This document shows positions 18,900-30,645 of a DNA stretch of 64,000 nucleotides, piece by piece. The notes beneath the pieces were generated by a model that did no database searches, was not told the DNA's origin, and saw only the letters and a list, made by a program, of their open reading frames with translations. The first letter of the stretch is position 1. Every line of letters starts with the position of its first letter. A program made the position numbers and the translations under genes. The stretch is taken from assembly GCF_002236805.1 (NCBI RefSeq), contig NZ_NIQA01000003.1, positions 372,001 to 436,000 of the forward strand, read 5' to 3'. This stretch comes from Pusillimonas sp. T2. Its GTDB lineage: Bacteria > Pseudomonadota > Gammaproteobacteria > Burkholderiales > Burkholderiaceae_B.

Positions 18900-19259
18900 T
18901 TAGCCGTGCATGATGCGATCGAATTGATGGTCTAAAGTGAACTCGGCAGATTCGTCATTTTTACGGCCTTCTTGCTCGAATGCCGCGTCGACACGCTCGC
19001 GCAGTTCTTTGCCGGCTTTGAAGTGAGGGACCTGTTTTCCAGGCACCATCACTTTCTCGCCAGACTTGGGGTTACGCCCCACGCGCGGTGAACGGGTCGA
19101 TAACGAAAAACTGCCAAAGCCACGGATTTCGATGCGCTGGCCATTGGACAAAGCCTGGGCCATGGCATCGAGCACCGTTTTGACGGCGAGATCGGTGTCC
19201 CGCAGCGCGAGCTGCGGGTACCGACTCGCCAGAATGGCGATCAGCTCTGACTTAGTCAC
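18900..19259 (-). CDS. ihfB: Integration host factor beta subunit
   Basis: IHF-beta forms with IHF-alpha a DNA-bending protein. The first 95 residues are standard: [37 protein letters not shown] with the DNA-intercalating proline loop ([14 protein letters not shown]), and [13 protein letters not shown]. The protein is 119 residues, about 25 longer than E. coli IHF-beta, with a tail containing acidic and basic residues. It lies 5 bases after rpsA, an arrangement conserved across proteobacteria. Confidence 0.96.
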   Translation of the reverse strand: MTKSELIAILASRYPQLALRDTDLAVKTVLDAMAQALSNGQRIEIRGFGSFSLSTRSPRVGRNPKSGEKVMVPGKQVPHFKAGKELRERVDAAFEQEGRKNDESAEFTLDHQFDRIMHG

Positions 19260-19264
19260 ACCAA

Positions 19265-20983
19265 TTAACCGTCGTCGCGTGCTTGGTCGAGCTTGGCCTT
19301 GAGCAGAGCGCCCAGGTTGGTTGTACCCGACGAAGCGCTGGCTTCAGACATGCGCTGGAGCGTGTCGGCAGTTTCAGCGTTGTCACGGGCCTTGATCGAC
19401 AACTGGATCGAGCGCGCTTTGCGATCGATGTTGATGATCATGGCTTCGACGTTGTCACCAGCATTCAAAGCTGTAGTAGCGTCTTCGACACGGCCTGCCG
19501 AGATTTCGGAGGCACGCAGGTAACCTTCGACGTCGAGCGACAGCGTAACGACGGCACCCTTGGCTTCAACCGACTTAACGGTACCAGGAACAACCGCACC
19601 TTTGTCGTAGGTAGCAACGAAGTTGTTGAAGGGGTCGCCTTCAAGTTGCTTGATACCCAACGAGATGCGCTCTTTGTCGGTATCGATGCCCAGAACAACA
19701 GCTTCGATTTCGTCGCCCTTTTTGAAGTTGCGTACGGCTTCTTCGCCAGTTTCGGACCAAGACAGATCGGACAAGTGCACCAGACCGTCGATACCGCCAG
19801 GCAAACCAACAAACACGCCAAAGTCGGTGATGGACTTGATCGCACCGCTGACCTTGTCACCACGCTTGAAGTTCATGGAGAACTCTTCCCATGGGTTGGC
19901 GCGGCACTGCTTCATGCCCAGCGAAATACGGCGACGGTCTTCGTCGATTTCCAGAACCATGACTTCGACTTCATCGCCCAGCGTAACCACTTTGCGAGGA
20001 TCGACGTTTTTGTTGGTCCAGTCCATTTCGGAGACGTGCACCAGACCTTCGATACCGGCTTCGACTTCAACGAATGCGCCGTAGTCGGTCAGGTTAGTGA
20101 CTTTGCCGAACAAGCGGGTGTTTTGCGGGTAGCGACGTGCCAGACCGATCCAAGGATCTTCGCCCAGTTGTTTGACGCCCAGCGAAACACGGCTCTTTTC
20201 TTGATCGAACTTGAGCACTTTGGCTTCGACTTCCTGACCAACGGTCAGAACTTCGGAGGGGTGACGGACACGGCGCCATGCCATGTCGGTGATGTGCAAC
20301 AAACCATCGATGCCGCCCAGGTCGACGAATGCGCCGTAGTCGGTGATGTTCTTGACAACACCCTTGACAATTGCACCTTCGCTGAGTGTTTCGAGCAGTT
20401 TCTGACGCTCTTCACCCATGCTGGCTTCGAGGACGGCACGACGCGACAGCACAACGTTGTTGCGCTTGCGATCGAGCTTGATGACCTTGAATTCCATGGT
20501 CTTGCCCTCGTAGGGCGTGGTGTCTTTGACCGGACGCAGGTCGACCAAAGAACCGGGCAAGAAGGCACGGATACCGTTGGTCATGACTGTAAGACCACCT
20601 TTGACCTTGCCTGTAATCGTACCGTTAACCAGCTCGCCGGACTCGAGCGCTTGCTCGAGAGAGAGCCATGCCGAAAGACGCTTGGCGCGATCACGCGACA
20701 GAATTGTGTCGCCATACCCGTTTTCGAGGGAGTCGATGGCCACGGAGACGAAATCGCCTGCTGTAACTTCGAGCTCGCCCTGATCGTTCAGGAACTCTTC
20801 AAGGGGGATCAGCGCTTCGGATTTAAGACCGGCGTTGACAACGACAAAGTTGTGGTCGATACGAACGACTTCTGCCGAAATAACTTCGCCAGACTTCATG
20901 TCTTGGCTTTTTACACTTTCAGCAAACAGATCGGCAAAGCTTTCACCGCCAAGAGCGGCAGCAGGGGTTAGCGTTGAGGACAT
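19265..20983 (-). CDS. rpsA: 30S ribosomal protein S1
   Basis: S1 unwinds and positions mRNA on the 30S subunit. The 572-residue product has six S1/OB repeats recognisable by repeated phrases such as [40 protein letters not shown] and [20 protein letters not shown], with the first two diverged as usual. The N-terminus [20 protein letters not shown] supports ATG 20983. It is slightly longer than the E. coli protein (557). It lies between cmk and ihfB, separated from cmk by about 100 bases that may carry its own promoter and translational control site. Confidence 0.97.
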   Translation of the reverse strand: MSSTLTPAAALGGESFADLFAESVKSQDMKSGEVISAEVVRIDHNFVVVNAGLKSEALIPLEEFLNDQGELEVTAGDFVSVAIDSLENGYGDTILSRDRAKRLSAWLSLEQALESGELVNGTITGKVKGGLTVMTNGIRAFLPGSLVDLRPVKDTTPYEGKTMEFKVIKLDRKRNNVVLSRRAVLEASMGEERQKLLETLSEGAIVKGVVKNITDYGAFVDLGGIDGLLHITDMAWRRVRHPSEVLTVGQEVEAKVLKFDQEKSRVSLGVKQLGEDPWIGLARRYPQNTRLFGKVTNLTDYGAFVEVEAGIEGLVHVSEMDWTNKNVDPRKVVTLGDEVEVMVLEIDEDRRRISLGMKQCRANPWEEFSMNFKRGDKVSGAIKSITDFGVFVGLPGGIDGLVHLSDLSWSETGEEAVRNFKKGDEIEAVVLGIDTDKERISLGIKQLEGDPFNNFVATYDKGAVVPGTVKSVEAKGAVVTLSLDVEGYLRASEISAGRVEDATTALNAGDNVEAMIINIDRKARSIQLSIKARDNAETADTLQRMSEASASSGTTNLGALLKAKLDQARDDG

Positions 20984-21085
20984 TAAATTAAATCCATAGG
21001 CCAAAATGGCCGGTAAATACACACCGGGGCAAACCATTTACCCCAGCGGAGTTGACAAAAAATACCCCCGGAACCTACCAGAAAA

Positions 21086-21775
21086 CTACCTGGTATACGT
21101 GCCGGAAGCACCTCTATTCGACCAAAGGTCGAGTACTGCATTAACGGTTTCTTCGATGCTTAAATGCGATGAATCGAGGGTAACCGCATCGGGCGCGGCC
21201 GCAAGCGGCGCATTTGCCCTTGACTGGTCTCGGGCATCGCGTGCTTCAAGATCCCGTGTTAAGTCTGCTAGGTTAGCAGGAAACCCCTTTTCGATCAACT
21301 GCTTACACCGTCTTTGTGCCCTTGCGTGCACATCAGCCACCAAAAAAACTTTTAATGGTGCATCGGGGAACACTACCGTACCCATATCGCGACCATCTGC
21401 GACCAGCCCCGGCAGCTGACGAAAAGCGCGCTGGCGCCCCAAAAGCGCCTCACGCACCCCCCCCAAGGCAGCAATTTGCGAGGCAAACAGCCCAACGCTC
21501 TCGGCACGGATAGCCTCGGTAACATCCTGACCCGCCATAAATATGCAGCCGTCGACAAAACGCACATCGAGTCCTGCGGCAATTTTTGCCGCACCGGGCT
21601 CGTCGTCGGGCGCAACGCCCTGACCAATGCACGCCAAAGCAGTCAAACGATACAGCGCGCCACTGTCGAGCACCGTCCAACCCAACGCATTGGCCACACG
21701 CTGGGCGACGGTACCTTTACCCGACGCCGTCGGCCCGTCGATTGCGATGACTGGAACCGCACACGCTTCACTCAT
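21086..21775 (-). CDS. cmk: Cytidylate kinase
   Basis: Cmk phosphorylates CMP and dCMP with ATP. The 229-residue protein has the P-loop [20 protein letters not shown] and [14 protein letters not shown], with [20 protein letters not shown] characteristic of the family. Its ATG overlaps the aroA stop (ATGA). The aroA-cmk-rpsA order is conserved in proteobacteria. Confidence 0.96.
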   Translation of the reverse strand: MSEACAVPVIAIDGPTASGKGTVAQRVANALGWTVLDSGALYRLTALACIGQGVAPDDEPGAAKIAAGLDVRFVDGCIFMAGQDVTEAIRAESVGLFASQIAALGGVREALLGRQRAFRQLPGLVADGRDMGTVVFPDAPLKVFLVADVHARAQRRCKQLIEKGFPANLADLTRDLEARDARDQSRANAPLAAAPDAVTLDSSHLSIEETVNAVLDLWSNRGASGTYTR

Positions 21776-23097
21776 TTATTCACCAATTGACTGAACACTT
21801 TGAAGTAGTCTGGAAAGGTTTTGCTGACACAGTCAGGGTCTTGAATGGTGACCGGCACCGGACCAAACGAGGCCAACGAGAAGCACATGGCCATGCGGTG
21901 GTCGTCGTAGGTCGCAATGCTGGCCGAACGCCAGTCACCAAACGATGCCGGTGGTGTTATGCGCAACCAGTCGGGCCCTGACTTAACGCTGGCCCCAAGT
22001 TTTTCAAGCTCGGTATGCATGGCATGGATACGGTCGGTTTCTTTAACGCGCCAGCTGCCAATATTGCGTAACGTACAAGTGCCGTCGGCAAACAGCGCCA
22101 GAGCCGCCGCCGTCATGGCCGCATCGGGGATCAGGTTGAAATCAAAATCGAAGGCGCGCAATTTTTGGCCGCTGGCAACGTCGATGCCACGGGCCTCAAT
22201 GAAATTGTCATGGCGAACGATTGTCGCCCCCATCGCCTCAAGCGTATCGGCAAAAGCGACGTCGCCCTGAATGCTGTTGACACCCACGCCATGCACCCGA
22301 ACCGGGCCGGCGCCTATGGCACCCATGGCCAGAAAATAGGACGCAGAAGACGCATCGCCTTCAACGTCGATGAGGCCAGGCGCGATATAGGCCGCACCCG
22401 CCGGAATCGTGAACCGTTGCCAACCATCGCGTTCTACAACAACACCAAACCGCGCCATCAGATTCAGCGTAATCAGGATATAGGGCTTGGAGATAAGCTC
22501 GCCCTCGACTTCGATGACAACTGGCAACCCGGCCCGCCCCGTATAAATGGGGGCCGCCAACAGCAAGGCCGTTAGAAACTGGCTGGACACATTGCCTTTG
22601 ATTCGCACAGGCTGGGCGGCATTGATCTTTGCGCTGGATATCGCCAATGGCGGATAGCCTGGGTTCCCCATGTAGTCAATAGCGGCGCCCAACTGTCGTA
22701 ACGCCTCGACCAGATCGCCGATGGGGCGCTCATGCATACGAGCTACGCCCGAAAGGCGATACTGCCCGCCCATCAGGGCCAGCGCAGCAGTTAACGGACG
22801 GAAAGCAGTACCTGCATTGCCTAGAAAAATATCGATATCGTCACGTTCGAAGGGTATGCCACCTGTAATTTCGACCTCTGTCGTTGCCACCCGATCAAGC
22901 GACACACCCAGCTTCATCAAGCCGGCAAGCATGACCCGGGTGTCATCTGAGTCGAGCACACCGCGAATAAGCGTAGTGCCACGTGCCAAAGCAGCAAGCA
23001 GCAACACGCGGTTCGAAATACTTTTGGACCCGGGCAAAACCATATCGCCAGAGGCGTGGTTGACCGGCGACAACAACAAATCGGGACTGGCCGTCAT
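21772..23097 (-). CDS. aroA: 3-phosphoshikimate 1-carboxyvinyltransferase (EPSP synthase)
   Basis: AroA makes 5-enolpyruvylshikimate-3-phosphate in the shikimate pathway. The 441-residue protein carries [35 protein letters not shown] (LGNAGTA is the class I signature around the glyphosate/PEP site) and [20 protein letters not shown]. Length is typical. The start ATG overlaps the tyrA stop as ATGA and its stop overlaps the cmk start likewise, so tyrA-aroA-cmk are probably translated in a coupled manner. Confidence 0.97.
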   Translation of the reverse strand: MTASPDLLLSPVNHASGDMVLPGSKSISNRVLLLAALARGTTLIRGVLDSDDTRVMLAGLMKLGVSLDRVATTEVEITGGIPFERDDIDIFLGNAGTAFRPLTAALALMGGQYRLSGVARMHERPIGDLVEALRQLGAAIDYMGNPGYPPLAISSAKINAAQPVRIKGNVSSQFLTALLLAAPIYTGRAGLPVVIEVEGELISKPYILITLNLMARFGVVVERDGWQRFTIPAGAAYIAPGLIDVEGDASSASYFLAMGAIGAGPVRVHGVGVNSIQGDVAFADTLEAMGATIVRHDNFIEARGIDVASGQKLRAFDFDFNLIPDAAMTAAALALFADGTCTLRNIGSWRVKETDRIHAMHTELEKLGASVKSGPDWLRITPPASFGDWRSASIATYDDHRMAMCFSLASFGPVPVTIQDPDCVSKTFPDYFKVFSQLVNK

Positions 23098-23993
23098 GAC
23101 AAACCGCTCCTGCTACCCCAAAAACGACGCGCCAATGCAGCACGCTCGAGCAAATCAAAAAGTTTCACGCCATCGCCATCAGCCAACGCCTGCTCGGCCT
23201 GAGCCAGCACATCGCGCACCTGAGCGACCTCGGATAATACGGCCTGCCGATTGGCAAGGAAAATATCGCGCCACATTTCGGGCGAGCCCGCTGCAATACG
23301 CGTGAAATCACGAAAACCAGTGCCTGCCAAACTTAAACGCAAGTCGGCATCGTTGGCTGCAGCAACCTGGGCCATAAACACTGATGCCAGAAAGTGCGGC
23401 ACATGACTGACCGACGCCAGCACGGTATCGTGTGCGGCGGCGTCCATGTTCAAAACACGTGCACCGCAGTGCTCCCAAAGCTGGGTTAACCAATGGCGGT
23501 CTTGAGGCGTATTTTCGGGCAGCGGCGTAAGAATGACATTTCGCCCCCGATACAGTTGCGCGTCGGCGGCCTCAGGGCCTGTACGTTCGGCGCCGGCTAT
23601 GGGGTGACCCGGAATAAACTGCGCTACCCGGTCACCCAATGACTGATAAGCCGCTTGGACTACATCGACCTTGGTGCTACCAGCATCGGTAATGACGGCC
23701 TGCGAGCTCAACGTGGGCAACAAACCAGCCAGCAACGCGGGAAATGCGCCCACTGGTGCAGCCAGAAAGATAAGATCGGCCTGCGCTGCGGCTTGTGCCA
23801 GCGTGGCCACTTCGTCGATTAACCCCAAACGCTTGGCCAACGCCAGGGGACCGGGACGGCGCCCCACCCCCAATACCTTGTCGACCAGGCCTGCCTGGCG
23901 TAAGGCCGCCGCAAAAGACCCCCCAATCAGGCCAACACCAACAATTGCCAGCACGCCCACCCTGGGCGTGCGCTGCACCTCTGGGTCAGTCAT
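23094..23993 (-). CDS. tyrA: Prephenate dehydrogenase
   Basis: A 299-residue NAD(P)-dependent enzyme of tyrosine synthesis without a fused chorismate mutase. The Rossmann motif is [37 protein letters not shown] and [12 protein letters not shown] are family motifs. I chose ATG 23993; the TTG immediately before it is an alternative with no effect on function. It sits 12 bases after pheA and overlaps aroA. The substrate could be prephenate or arogenate; sequence inspection does not settle this. Confidence 0.93.
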   Translation of the reverse strand: MTDPEVQRTPRVGVLAIVGVGLIGGSFAAALRQAGLVDKVLGVGRRPGPLALAKRLGLIDEVATLAQAAAQADLIFLAAPVGAFPALLAGLLPTLSSQAVITDAGSTKVDVVQAAYQSLGDRVAQFIPGHPIAGAERTGPEAADAQLYRGRNVILTPLPENTPQDRHWLTQLWEHCGARVLNMDAAAHDTVLASVSHVPHFLASVFMAQVAAANDADLRLSLAGTGFRDFTRIAAGSPEMWRDIFLANRQAVLSEVAQVRDVLAQAEQALADGDGVKLFDLLERAALARRFWGSRSGLS

Positions 23994-24005
23994 CAAGCTG
24001 CGCCC

Positions 24006-25094
24006 TTAAATATGTACCGGGTAGGAACCCAGCACCTTGAAGAACGCGGCTCGTTTCTTGAGCGCTGCCAGCGTTGCCTGAACTGCCGGCTCGGTATGGT
24101 GGCCAAGCAGATCAAGATAGAAATAGTATTCCCATTGGCCAGTACGCGCCGGGCGGGATTCGAGACGAGACATAGACACGCCATTCTCGGCAATAGGCGC
24201 GAGCATCTCGTAGACAGCACCGGCCCGGTTGGGCACCGCAAGGATAAGACTGGTTTTGTCTTGCCCGGAAGGGAGCGTATCTTGTGCGCCGACTGCCAGG
24301 AAGCGCGTGCGGTTTTGCGGGTCGTCTTGAATGCCGGCAGCCACTACCTTAAGCCCCCACGCCTCGGCCGCAACCGCACCGGCAATAGCGGCAACGCTAG
24401 GGTCTTCAGAGGCAAGGCGTGCCGCCTCGGCATTACTGGAGGCCGCATCACGAGACAAGGCGGGATAATGCTGCGTCAGCCAGCCCTGGCACTGAGCCAG
24501 CGCCTGCGGATGCGCCATGACACGCATCACGCCATCGAGCGTACCCGAACGCGTCATGATGCAATGGTGGATGCTCAGCGAGCGCTCGCCCAGTACCTTT
24601 AGCGGCGAATTCAACAAAAGATCAAGCGTGCGATTGACCGCACCTTCGGTAGAGTTCTCGACAGGCACCATGCCCACATTGGCCTGCCCTGCCTCGACAG
24701 CACGGAAAACCTCATCGAAGGAAGCACAGGGCAATTTGGTAATGGCATGGCCAAACTGTTCCAGCGCGGCTTGTTCTGAAAACGAACCCTGAGGGCCCAG
24801 ATAAGCCACCGTCAGGGTGCTTTCGAGCCCACGGCAAGCAGAAATGATCTCTCGCCAGACCGACTCAATGCCAGCCTCGGTAAAGGGGCCGGCATTAAGC
24901 TGTTGCAAGTGGCGAATGAGACTGGCCTCGCGCTCGGGCTTGAGTACTGGGCCGTCGGCATCAAACGCCGCCTTGACCTGTCCCACCGCCTGAGCGGTTT
25001 GGGCCCGTCGGTTCAACAAGCCCAGAATGTCTTGATCGATACGGTCAATTTCTTCGCGCAAAGGCTGAAGCTGGCTTTGCAAAGTGTTATCCAT
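24006..25094 (-). CDS. pheA: Bifunctional chorismate mutase/prephenate dehydratase
   Basis: The P-protein of phenylalanine synthesis, 362 residues. There is an N-terminal AroQ chorismate mutase helix bundle (about 1-90, [20 protein letters not shown]), a prephenate dehydratase domain (about 95-270, starting [20 protein letters not shown], with NRTRFLAVG), and a C-terminal ACT regulatory domain containing [20 protein letters not shown] followed by ESRP, which binds phenylalanine for feedback control. The start overlaps serC by 8 bases. The gene is the third of the gyrA-serC-pheA-tyrA-aroA-cmk series. Confidence 0.97.
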   Translation of the reverse strand: MDNTLQSQLQPLREEIDRIDQDILGLLNRRAQTAQAVGQVKAAFDADGPVLKPEREASLIRHLQQLNAGPFTEAGIESVWREIISACRGLESTLTVAYLGPQGSFSEQAALEQFGHAITKLPCASFDEVFRAVEAGQANVGMVPVENSTEGAVNRTLDLLLNSPLKVLGERSLSIHHCIMTRSGTLDGVMRVMAHPQALAQCQGWLTQHYPALSRDAASSNAEAARLASEDPSVAAIAGAVAAEAWGLKVVAAGIQDDPQNRTRFLAVGAQDTLPSGQDKTSLILAVPNRAGAVYEMLAPIAENGVSMSRLESRPARTGQWEYYFYLDLLGHHTEPAVQATLAALKKRAAFFKVLGSYPVHI

Positions 25095-26217
25095 GACGGC
25101 GTTCGAATTCCTTCATAAATGTAATCAGGGCCTGGACGCCTTCGAAAGGCATCGCGTTATAGATAGAAGCCCGCATGCCGCCCACGCTTTTATGCCCTTT
25201 TAGCTGCAATAACCCGGCGGCATCGGCCTGCGCCAAGAACTCGGCGTTAAGCGACTCGTCGACCAAAAAGAAGGGAACGTTCATGCGCGACCGGACGTCG
25301 GGGTGGACACGATTTTGATAAAAACCGGAGCCATCGATGTATTGGTACAGCGCCTGCGCTTTACGAATGTTTTCTTGTTCGATAGCCTCAACGCCACCCT
25401 GGGCCAACAACCACTTAAACACCAGCCCAGCCATGTAAATGGCATAGGTAGGCGGCGTGTTGTACATCGAGTCGTTCTTCTCGACGTTAACGTAATCGAA
25501 CGCCGACGGACACGTTGGCAATGCATGACCGATGAGATCGCGGCGAATAATGAGCAAAGTGACGCCGGCTGGCCCCGCATTTTTCTGGGCGCCCGCGTAA
25601 ACCACAGCGGCTTTGGAAAAATCGATGGGACGCGACAAGATATGCGATGAGGCGTCGACGACCAACGGCACACCGGCTGCGCCCAGCGCAGCCAAATCGG
25701 GCCACTGCGTGAACTCGACACCGCCGATAGTTTCGTTGCTGCAAAAGTGCACATAAGCTGCATCGGACCTGATTTGCCATTGGTCTGCCGCTGGAAACCA
25801 GGTGTACGGCGCCTGATGACGGCCGTCGATAACCGCTTCGCTGGCGCTGGTGGCCGCAACCGCCGCATCGCCGTACTTGCGCGCCTCTTTGGCCGACTTT
25901 TCGGACCAGGCGCCCGACACGATATAGTCGGCCTTGTTGGCCCCGTTACGACCAATAAGGTTTAACGGCAATATGGCGTTCTCGCCTGTGGCACCGCCCT
26001 GCAAAAACAACACGGCGTAGTCATCGGGCACACCCAACAAGGCGCGCAAATCGGCCTCGGCCTGATCGCGAATGTGCATGAACTGCTCGCCGCGATGGCT
26101 CATTTCCATGACCGACATGCCGCTGCCTTGCCAATCGGTCATCTCGGCAGCCGCCTGTTGCAACACCTGAAGCGGCATCACCGAGGGACCCGCAGAAAAG
26201 TTCCAGGGTCGCGTCAT
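25087..26217 (-). CDS. serC: Phosphoserine aminotransferase
   Basis: SerC catalyses the PLP-dependent step from 3-phosphohydroxypyruvate to phosphoserine, and the analogous step in pyridoxal phosphate synthesis. The 376-residue protein starts [20 protein letters not shown]. The PLP-lysine is in [20 protein letters not shown], and it ends with the family segment [20 protein letters not shown]. Its ATG overlaps the gyrA stop as ATGA, so serC follows gyrA directly. Confidence 0.97.
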   Translation of the reverse strand: MTRPWNFSAGPSVMPLQVLQQAAAEMTDWQGSGMSVMEMSHRGEQFMHIRDQAEADLRALLGVPDDYAVLFLQGGATGENAILPLNLIGRNGANKADYIVSGAWSEKSAKEARKYGDAAVAATSASEAVIDGRHQAPYTWFPAADQWQIRSDAAYVHFCSNETIGGVEFTQWPDLAALGAAGVPLVVDASSHILSRPIDFSKAAVVYAGAQKNAGPAGVTLLIIRRDLIGHALPTCPSAFDYVNVEKNDSMYNTPPTYAIYMAGLVFKWLLAQGGVEAIEQENIRKAQALYQYIDGSGFYQNRVHPDVRSRMNVPFFLVDESLNAEFLAQADAAGLLQLKGHKSVGGMRASIYNAMPFEGVQALITFMKEFERRHG

Positions 26218-28931
26218 ACCTGCTCACCACCGTCGTTGTCTGAAGCGTCTTCGGCGTTTCCGGCATCGTTGCCCTGCTCACCTGCGTCGGTAGGCGAGTC
26301 AACGGCATCTTCAGCCACCAAACCCTCAACACCCTCTTCATCAAGATCGGCCTCGTCATCGGCATCGCTCTCGACAACACGGCGCACGCCAGACAAGTAG
26401 CTGTCTTCGTCGATATTGATGAGCGTAACGCCCTGCGTGGCGCGGCCCATTTCACGAATTTCGGCCACTCGGGTGCGCACAAGAACGCCTGCTGACGTGA
26501 TGAGCATGATTTCGTCAGTAGGATTGACCAGCACGGCGCCGACCACCTTGCCATTGCGGGCACTGGTTTGAATGGCGATCATGCCTTTGGTGCCCCGGCC
26601 GTGGCGCGTGTATTCGACAATAGAGGTGCGTTTGCCGTAGCCGTTTTCGGTGGCGGTCAGTACGCTTTGCGACTCGTCACCAGCGACCAGCAGCGAAATG
26701 ACCGACTGCCCGTCTTCGAGCATCATGCCGCGCACGCCGCGTGCGGTACGGCCCATGGGGCGAACGTCGTTTTCATCGAAGCGAACGGCTTTTCCAGCGT
26801 CGGAGAACAACATAATGTCGTGCTTGCCGTCGGTAAGGTCGGCGCCGATAAGGAAGTCGCCTTCGTCGAGCGCAACCGCAATAATGCCGGCCTTACGCGG
26901 ATTGGAGAAGTCGGACAAAGGTGTCTTTTTGACCGTACCGCGCGACGTTGCCATGAACACGTAGTGATCGTCGCTGAACTCTTTAACCGCAAGCACAACC
27001 GTGATTTTTTCGCCATCGACCAACGGGAACATGTTGACGATGGGGCGACCACGGGAAGTGCGCGAGCCTTGCGGGACTTCCCAGACTTTGAGCCAGTAAA
27101 CACGGCCATGATCGGAGAAACACAACAGGTAATCGTGCGTGTTGGCGATGAAGAGCTGGTCGACCCAGTCGTTTTCTTTCATTGCCGTGGCCTGCTTGCC
27201 GCGCCCGCCCCGCTTTTGCGAGCGGTATTCGGACAAGGGCTGGCTCTTGATGTAACCCGTCTGCGACAACGTCACGACCATGTCCATGGGGGTGATCAGG
27301 TCTTCCGTGTCGAGTTCGGTGGCGTTGTGTTCGATTTCGGACAAACGGGTATCTTTGGCGCCAACACTGAACTCATTGCGGATGGCAATAAGCTCGTCGG
27401 AAATAATGCCAGTGATACGTTCGGGGCGCGCCAGAATGTCGAGCAGATCGGCGATGGTGTCCATCACGTCTTTGTACTCGTTGACGATCTTGTCTTGCTC
27501 CAGCCCCGTCAAACGCTGAAGGCGCATGTTCAGAATTTCTTGCGCCTGGGTTTCGCTTAGACGATACATGCCGTCGTCTTGAAGACCGAAGACTTCAGAC
27601 AGGCCATCGGGACGATAAGCGGCACGGCCGCCAGGCGTGTCGCCCTGGTCGGCACGGGCAAGCATTTCGCGCACCAGAGAAGCATCCCAGGGCCGCGACA
27701 TAAGCTCTTGACGCGCAACGGGCGGCGTGGGCGCCGCCTTGATAATGGTGATGAAATCGTCGATGTTAGCCAGAGCGACTGCCAGGCCTTCAAGAACGTG
27801 ACCGCGTTCGCGCGCCTTGCGCAGCTGGAATACGGTGCGACGCGTGACCACTTCGCGACGGTGGAACAGGAAGTATTCGACCAGTTGCTTCAGGTTCAAC
27901 AAGCGGGGCTGGCCATCGACCAGCGCCACAAAGTTCATGCCAAAAGTGTCTTGCAACTGCGTGTGCTTGTACAAGTTGTTCAGCACCACTTCAGGTACTT
28001 CGCCACGCTTGAGCTCGATGACTAGACGCATGCCGTCTTTGTCAGATTCGTCACGAATATCGGAGATACCCTCGATTTTCTTTTCGTTGACCAGCTCGGC
28101 AATACGCTCTTGCAGGGTTTTTTTATTGACCTGATAAGGAATGGCATCAACGATAATGGCCTGCCGGTTGCCGCGTTCGAGGTCTTCAAAGTGGGTTTTA
28201 GCCCGCATGACCACGCGACCGCGACCCGTGCGGTAGCCTTCGCGCACACCCGACAACCCGTAAATAATGCCGCCAGTGGGAAAATCGGGCGCGGGGATGA
28301 TCTCGATAAGATCATCGACCGTGCAGTCGGGATTGCGCAAACAATACAGGCAGCCCTCGACCACTTCAGACAAATTATGGGGCGGGATATTGGTGGCCAT
28401 CCCCACGGCAATACCCGAGCTGCCGTTGACCAGCAGGTTCGGCAAGCGCGACGGCAACAGCAGAGGCTCTTGTTCGGAACCGTCGTAGTTGGGCCCGAAG
28501 TCGACCGTTTCCTGGTCGATATCGGCCAGCAATTCGTGTGCGATTTTCGACAAACGGATTTCGGTATACCGCATAGCCGCCGCGCTGTCGCCATCGACCG
28601 AGCCAAAGTTACCCTGACCGTCGACTAGCGTATAACGCAGCGAGAAATCTTGCGCCATACGGACAATGGTGTCGTAAACCGCCGAATCGCCGTGCGGGTG
28701 ATACTTACCGATAACGTCACCCACAATACGCGCCGACTTCTTGTAGGCACGATTCCAGTCGTTATTCAGTTCGTGCATGGCAAACAGCACACGCCGATGC
28801 ACCGGTTTCAGACCATCGCGGACATCGGGCAGCGCCCGACCCACAATAACGCTCATGGCGTAGTCAAGATAACTGCGGCGCATCTCCTCTTCCAGCGATA
28901 TGGGAAGAGTCTCCTTGGCGAAGGAATCCAT
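26214..28931 (-). CDS. gyrA: DNA gyrase subunit A
   Basis: GyrA cleaves and rejoins DNA for negative supercoiling. The 905-residue protein has the catalytic tyrosine at Y122 ([10 protein letters not shown]), the quinolone-determining region with wild-type-like S83 and D87 ([13 protein letters not shown]), and the GyrA-box-like [12 protein letters not shown], which marks it as gyrase rather than topoisomerase IV. The C-terminal beta-pinwheel is followed by about 50 strongly acidic residues, longer than in E. coli GyrA (875 residues). It is divergent from ompA and leads the serC-pheA-tyrA-aroA-cmk series. Confidence 0.97.
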   Translation of the reverse strand: MDSFAKETLPISLEEEMRRSYLDYAMSVIVGRALPDVRDGLKPVHRRVLFAMHELNNDWNRAYKKSARIVGDVIGKYHPHGDSAVYDTIVRMAQDFSLRYTLVDGQGNFGSVDGDSAAAMRYTEIRLSKIAHELLADIDQETVDFGPNYDGSEQEPLLLPSRLPNLLVNGSSGIAVGMATNIPPHNLSEVVEGCLYCLRNPDCTVDDLIEIIPAPDFPTGGIIYGLSGVREGYRTGRGRVVMRAKTHFEDLERGNRQAIIVDAIPYQVNKKTLQERIAELVNEKKIEGISDIRDESDKDGMRLVIELKRGEVPEVVLNNLYKHTQLQDTFGMNFVALVDGQPRLLNLKQLVEYFLFHRREVVTRRTVFQLRKARERGHVLEGLAVALANIDDFITIIKAAPTPPVARQELMSRPWDASLVREMLARADQGDTPGGRAAYRPDGLSEVFGLQDDGMYRLSETQAQEILNMRLQRLTGLEQDKIVNEYKDVMDTIADLLDILARPERITGIISDELIAIRNEFSVGAKDTRLSEIEHNATELDTEDLITPMDMVVTLSQTGYIKSQPLSEYRSQKRGGRGKQATAMKENDWVDQLFIANTHDYLLCFSDHGRVYWLKVWEVPQGSRTSRGRPIVNMFPLVDGEKITVVLAVKEFSDDHYVFMATSRGTVKKTPLSDFSNPRKAGIIAVALDEGDFLIGADLTDGKHDIMLFSDAGKAVRFDENDVRPMGRTARGVRGMMLEDGQSVISLLVAGDESQSVLTATENGYGKRTSIVEYTRHGRGTKGMIAIQTSARNGKVVGAVLVNPTDEIMLITSAGVLVRTRVAEIREMGRATQGVTLINIDEDSYLSGVRRVVESDADDEADLDEEGVEGLVAEDAVDSPTDAGEQGNDAGNAEDASDNDGGEQV

Positions 28932-29260
28932 AGGGTTCTATATTCTTGAAAGGTATGATCGTGAAGTGGCCGACTACGGGCGAATAGGAAATTCTAGCAC
29001 TTCCACCTTAGCCCTGAAGACGTTGCCCAAAACCAACAATATTGCAAAACTTACGGTAGAATTACTCATATCTGGACACCGCATGCGAATCAGGCGTCAC
29101 GAAGCTCACAAAAATACCGTAAGATTCGGCCTAACACGCATGATTTCCAGAGCAATTCTTTGTTTAAAACCATTGCATTGCTATACTGGTTACGTTTTTC
29201 AATAATGCGGCGGAGGTTCGCTGCGGTCACTTACCAGCATTAAGCTCAACGAGGAGAAAC
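28932..29260. promoter_or_regulatory. gyrA/ompA divergent intergenic region
   Basis: These 329 bases hold no credible gene. For ompA on plus, TTGTTT (29160-29165) and TATACT (29182-29187) with a 16-base spacer make a plausible sigma-70 promoter, and AGGAG just before 29261 is the ribosome-binding site; the roughly 65-base leader is a possible regulatory site. No convincing promoter for gyrA was pinned down on minus. The other bases are fairly AT-rich without obvious repeats. Confidence 0.5.
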
Positions 29261-29842
29261 ATGAATAAACCCTCTAAATTCGCATTAGCCCTTGCTATTG
29301 CCGCCTTTTCGGCTTCCGGTGCAGCTTCTGCGCAAACTGTAGACAACTGGCAAACTCCTTACGGCGGCGCCGTAATGAACGGCACGAACGAATTGTGCTG
29401 GCGCGACAACTTCTGGACACCTGCTACAGGTCTGGCCGGCTGTGACGGTGTGCCTGTTGCTCAGCAAACGCCTGTTGTTGCTCCTACAGCTTCGAAAGTT
29501 GTCCTGAACGCTGACACGTTCTTCGACTTCGACAAAGCCACACTCAAGCCCGCCGGTCGCCAGGTCCTCGACCAGGTTGCTGCTCAGGCTCAGTCGCTGA
29601 ACCTGGAAACCGTTATTGCTGTTGGTCACACCGACTCCATCGGTACCGAACAGTACAACATGGGTCTGTCGCAGCGTCGCGCCAACACAGTTAAAAACTA
29701 CCTGGTCAGCAAAGGCATTGATGCCAACCGCATCTACGCCGAAGGCAAGGGCGAGTCCCAGCCTATCGCCAGCAACAAAACTCGTGAAGGCCGCGCACAG
29801 AACCGTCGCGTAGAGATCGAGATCGTAGGCGTTCGCAAGTAA
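29261..29842 (+). CDS. ompA: OmpA-family outer-membrane/peptidoglycan-binding protein
   Basis: A 193-residue exported protein with a clear signal peptide (cleavage likely after GAASA, residue 24) and a C-terminal OmpA domain (about 80-190). The peptidoglycan-binding pattern is visible in [40 protein letters not shown] and [10 protein letters not shown]. The N-terminal region is short, with no eight-stranded barrel, as in Bordetella OmpA. It is probably highly expressed: good ribosome-binding site, own promoter, and a strong terminator at the end. Confidence 0.93.
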   Translation: MNKPSKFALALAIAAFSASGAASAQTVDNWQTPYGGAVMNGTNELCWRDNFWTPATGLAGCDGVPVAQQTPVVAPTASKVVLNADTFFDFDKATLKPAGRQVLDQVAAQAQSLNLETVIAVGHTDSIGTEQYNMGLSQRRANTVKNYLVSKGIDANRIYAEGKGESQPIASNKTREGRAQNRRVEIEIVGVRK

Positions 29843-29866
29843 TTCTTGCAGCAATAAACGCTACAA

Positions 29867-29892
29867 TAAGGGGTGCCTTCGGGCACCCTTTT
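29867..29892 (+). terminator. Rho-independent terminator of ompA
   Basis: A GGGTGCC-TTCG-GGCACCC hairpin with a stable UUCG tetraloop is followed by seven T residues, 19 bases upstream of the ubiG start. It should separate most ompA transcription from ubiG-gph. Confidence 0.92.
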
Positions 29893-29910
29893 TTTATTCG
29901 GGAAACGTCC

Positions 29911-30642
29911 ATGCAACAGAACACGTCGTCTTCTTCTACCCAAAATGTCAGCCAGGCTGAAATCGACAAATTCAGCGCACTGGCCTCGCGCTGGTGGGAC
30001 CCGGAAAGCGAATTTAAACCATTGCATGCCATCAACCCGCTACGTTTGGGCTGGGTACAAGACATTGCGGGTTCGCTAAGCGGCAAAAAGATTGTCGATG
30101 TTGGTTGCGGCGGCGGCATATTGGCCGAAAGCATGGCCGTGGCGGGCGCGCAGGTCACGGGTATCGACTTGGCCGACAAATCTTTAACGGTAGCCCGACT
30201 GCACAGCCTCGAATCCGGAGTAAAGGTCGACTATCAGTCGATTAGCGCAGAAGACTTCGCGGCGCAGCATACGGGTCAGTTCGATGTGGTCACCTGCATG
30301 GAAATGCTTGAACACGTCCCCGACCCGGCATCTATCGTGCAAGCGTGCAGCCAAATGGTCAAACCGGGGGGGTGGGTATTTTTTTCCACGCTCAACCGCA
30401 ACCCAAAGTCGTTCTTGTTTGCCATTGTCGGCGCCGAATACGTACTGCGTTTGCTCCCCAAGGGCACGCACAGCTACGAAAAATTCATCAAACCCAGCGA
30501 GCTTTCGCGGGCCGTGCGTCAGTCGGGCCTCACCGTCATGCAAATGGCCGGCATGGAATACAACCCCATCACCGATTTGTACTCGCTGTCCAACGATACC
30601 TCCGTCAATTACCTGATGGCCACGCAAAAAAAGGTACTGTAA
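29911..30642 (+). CDS. ubiG: Ubiquinone biosynthesis O-methyltransferase
   Basis: UbiG performs the two O-methylations of ubiquinone biosynthesis. The 243-residue SAM-dependent enzyme has the N-terminal family hallmark [20 protein letters not shown], the SAM-binding [19 protein letters not shown], and [16 protein letters not shown]. It starts just after the ompA terminator; gph follows after three bases, and ompA-ubiG-gph is the order seen in Bordetella. Confidence 0.96.
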   Translation: MQQNTSSSSTQNVSQAEIDKFSALASRWWDPESEFKPLHAINPLRLGWVQDIAGSLSGKKIVDVGCGGGILAESMAVAGAQVTGIDLADKSLTVARLHSLESGVKVDYQSISAEDFAAQHTGQFDVVTCMEMLEHVPDPASIVQACSQMVKPGGWVFFSTLNRNPKSFLFAIVGAEYVLRLLPKGTHSYEKFIKPSELSRAVRQSGLTVMQMAGMEYNPITDLYSLSNDTSVNYLMATQKKVL

Positions 30643-30645
30643 GGC

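Noticed and set aside
19283-20971. A 562-codon open frame on plus, opposite rpsA
   Set aside because: It is antisense to the six S1 repeats, and its repeated composition (many FDV and NEC-like phrases) mirrors the S1 repeats. Strong codon bias of rpsA produces such shadow frames.
26568-27560. A 330-codon open frame on plus, opposite gyrA
   Set aside because: Shadow of the gyrA C-terminal coding region; no ribosome-binding site and no protein-like motif.
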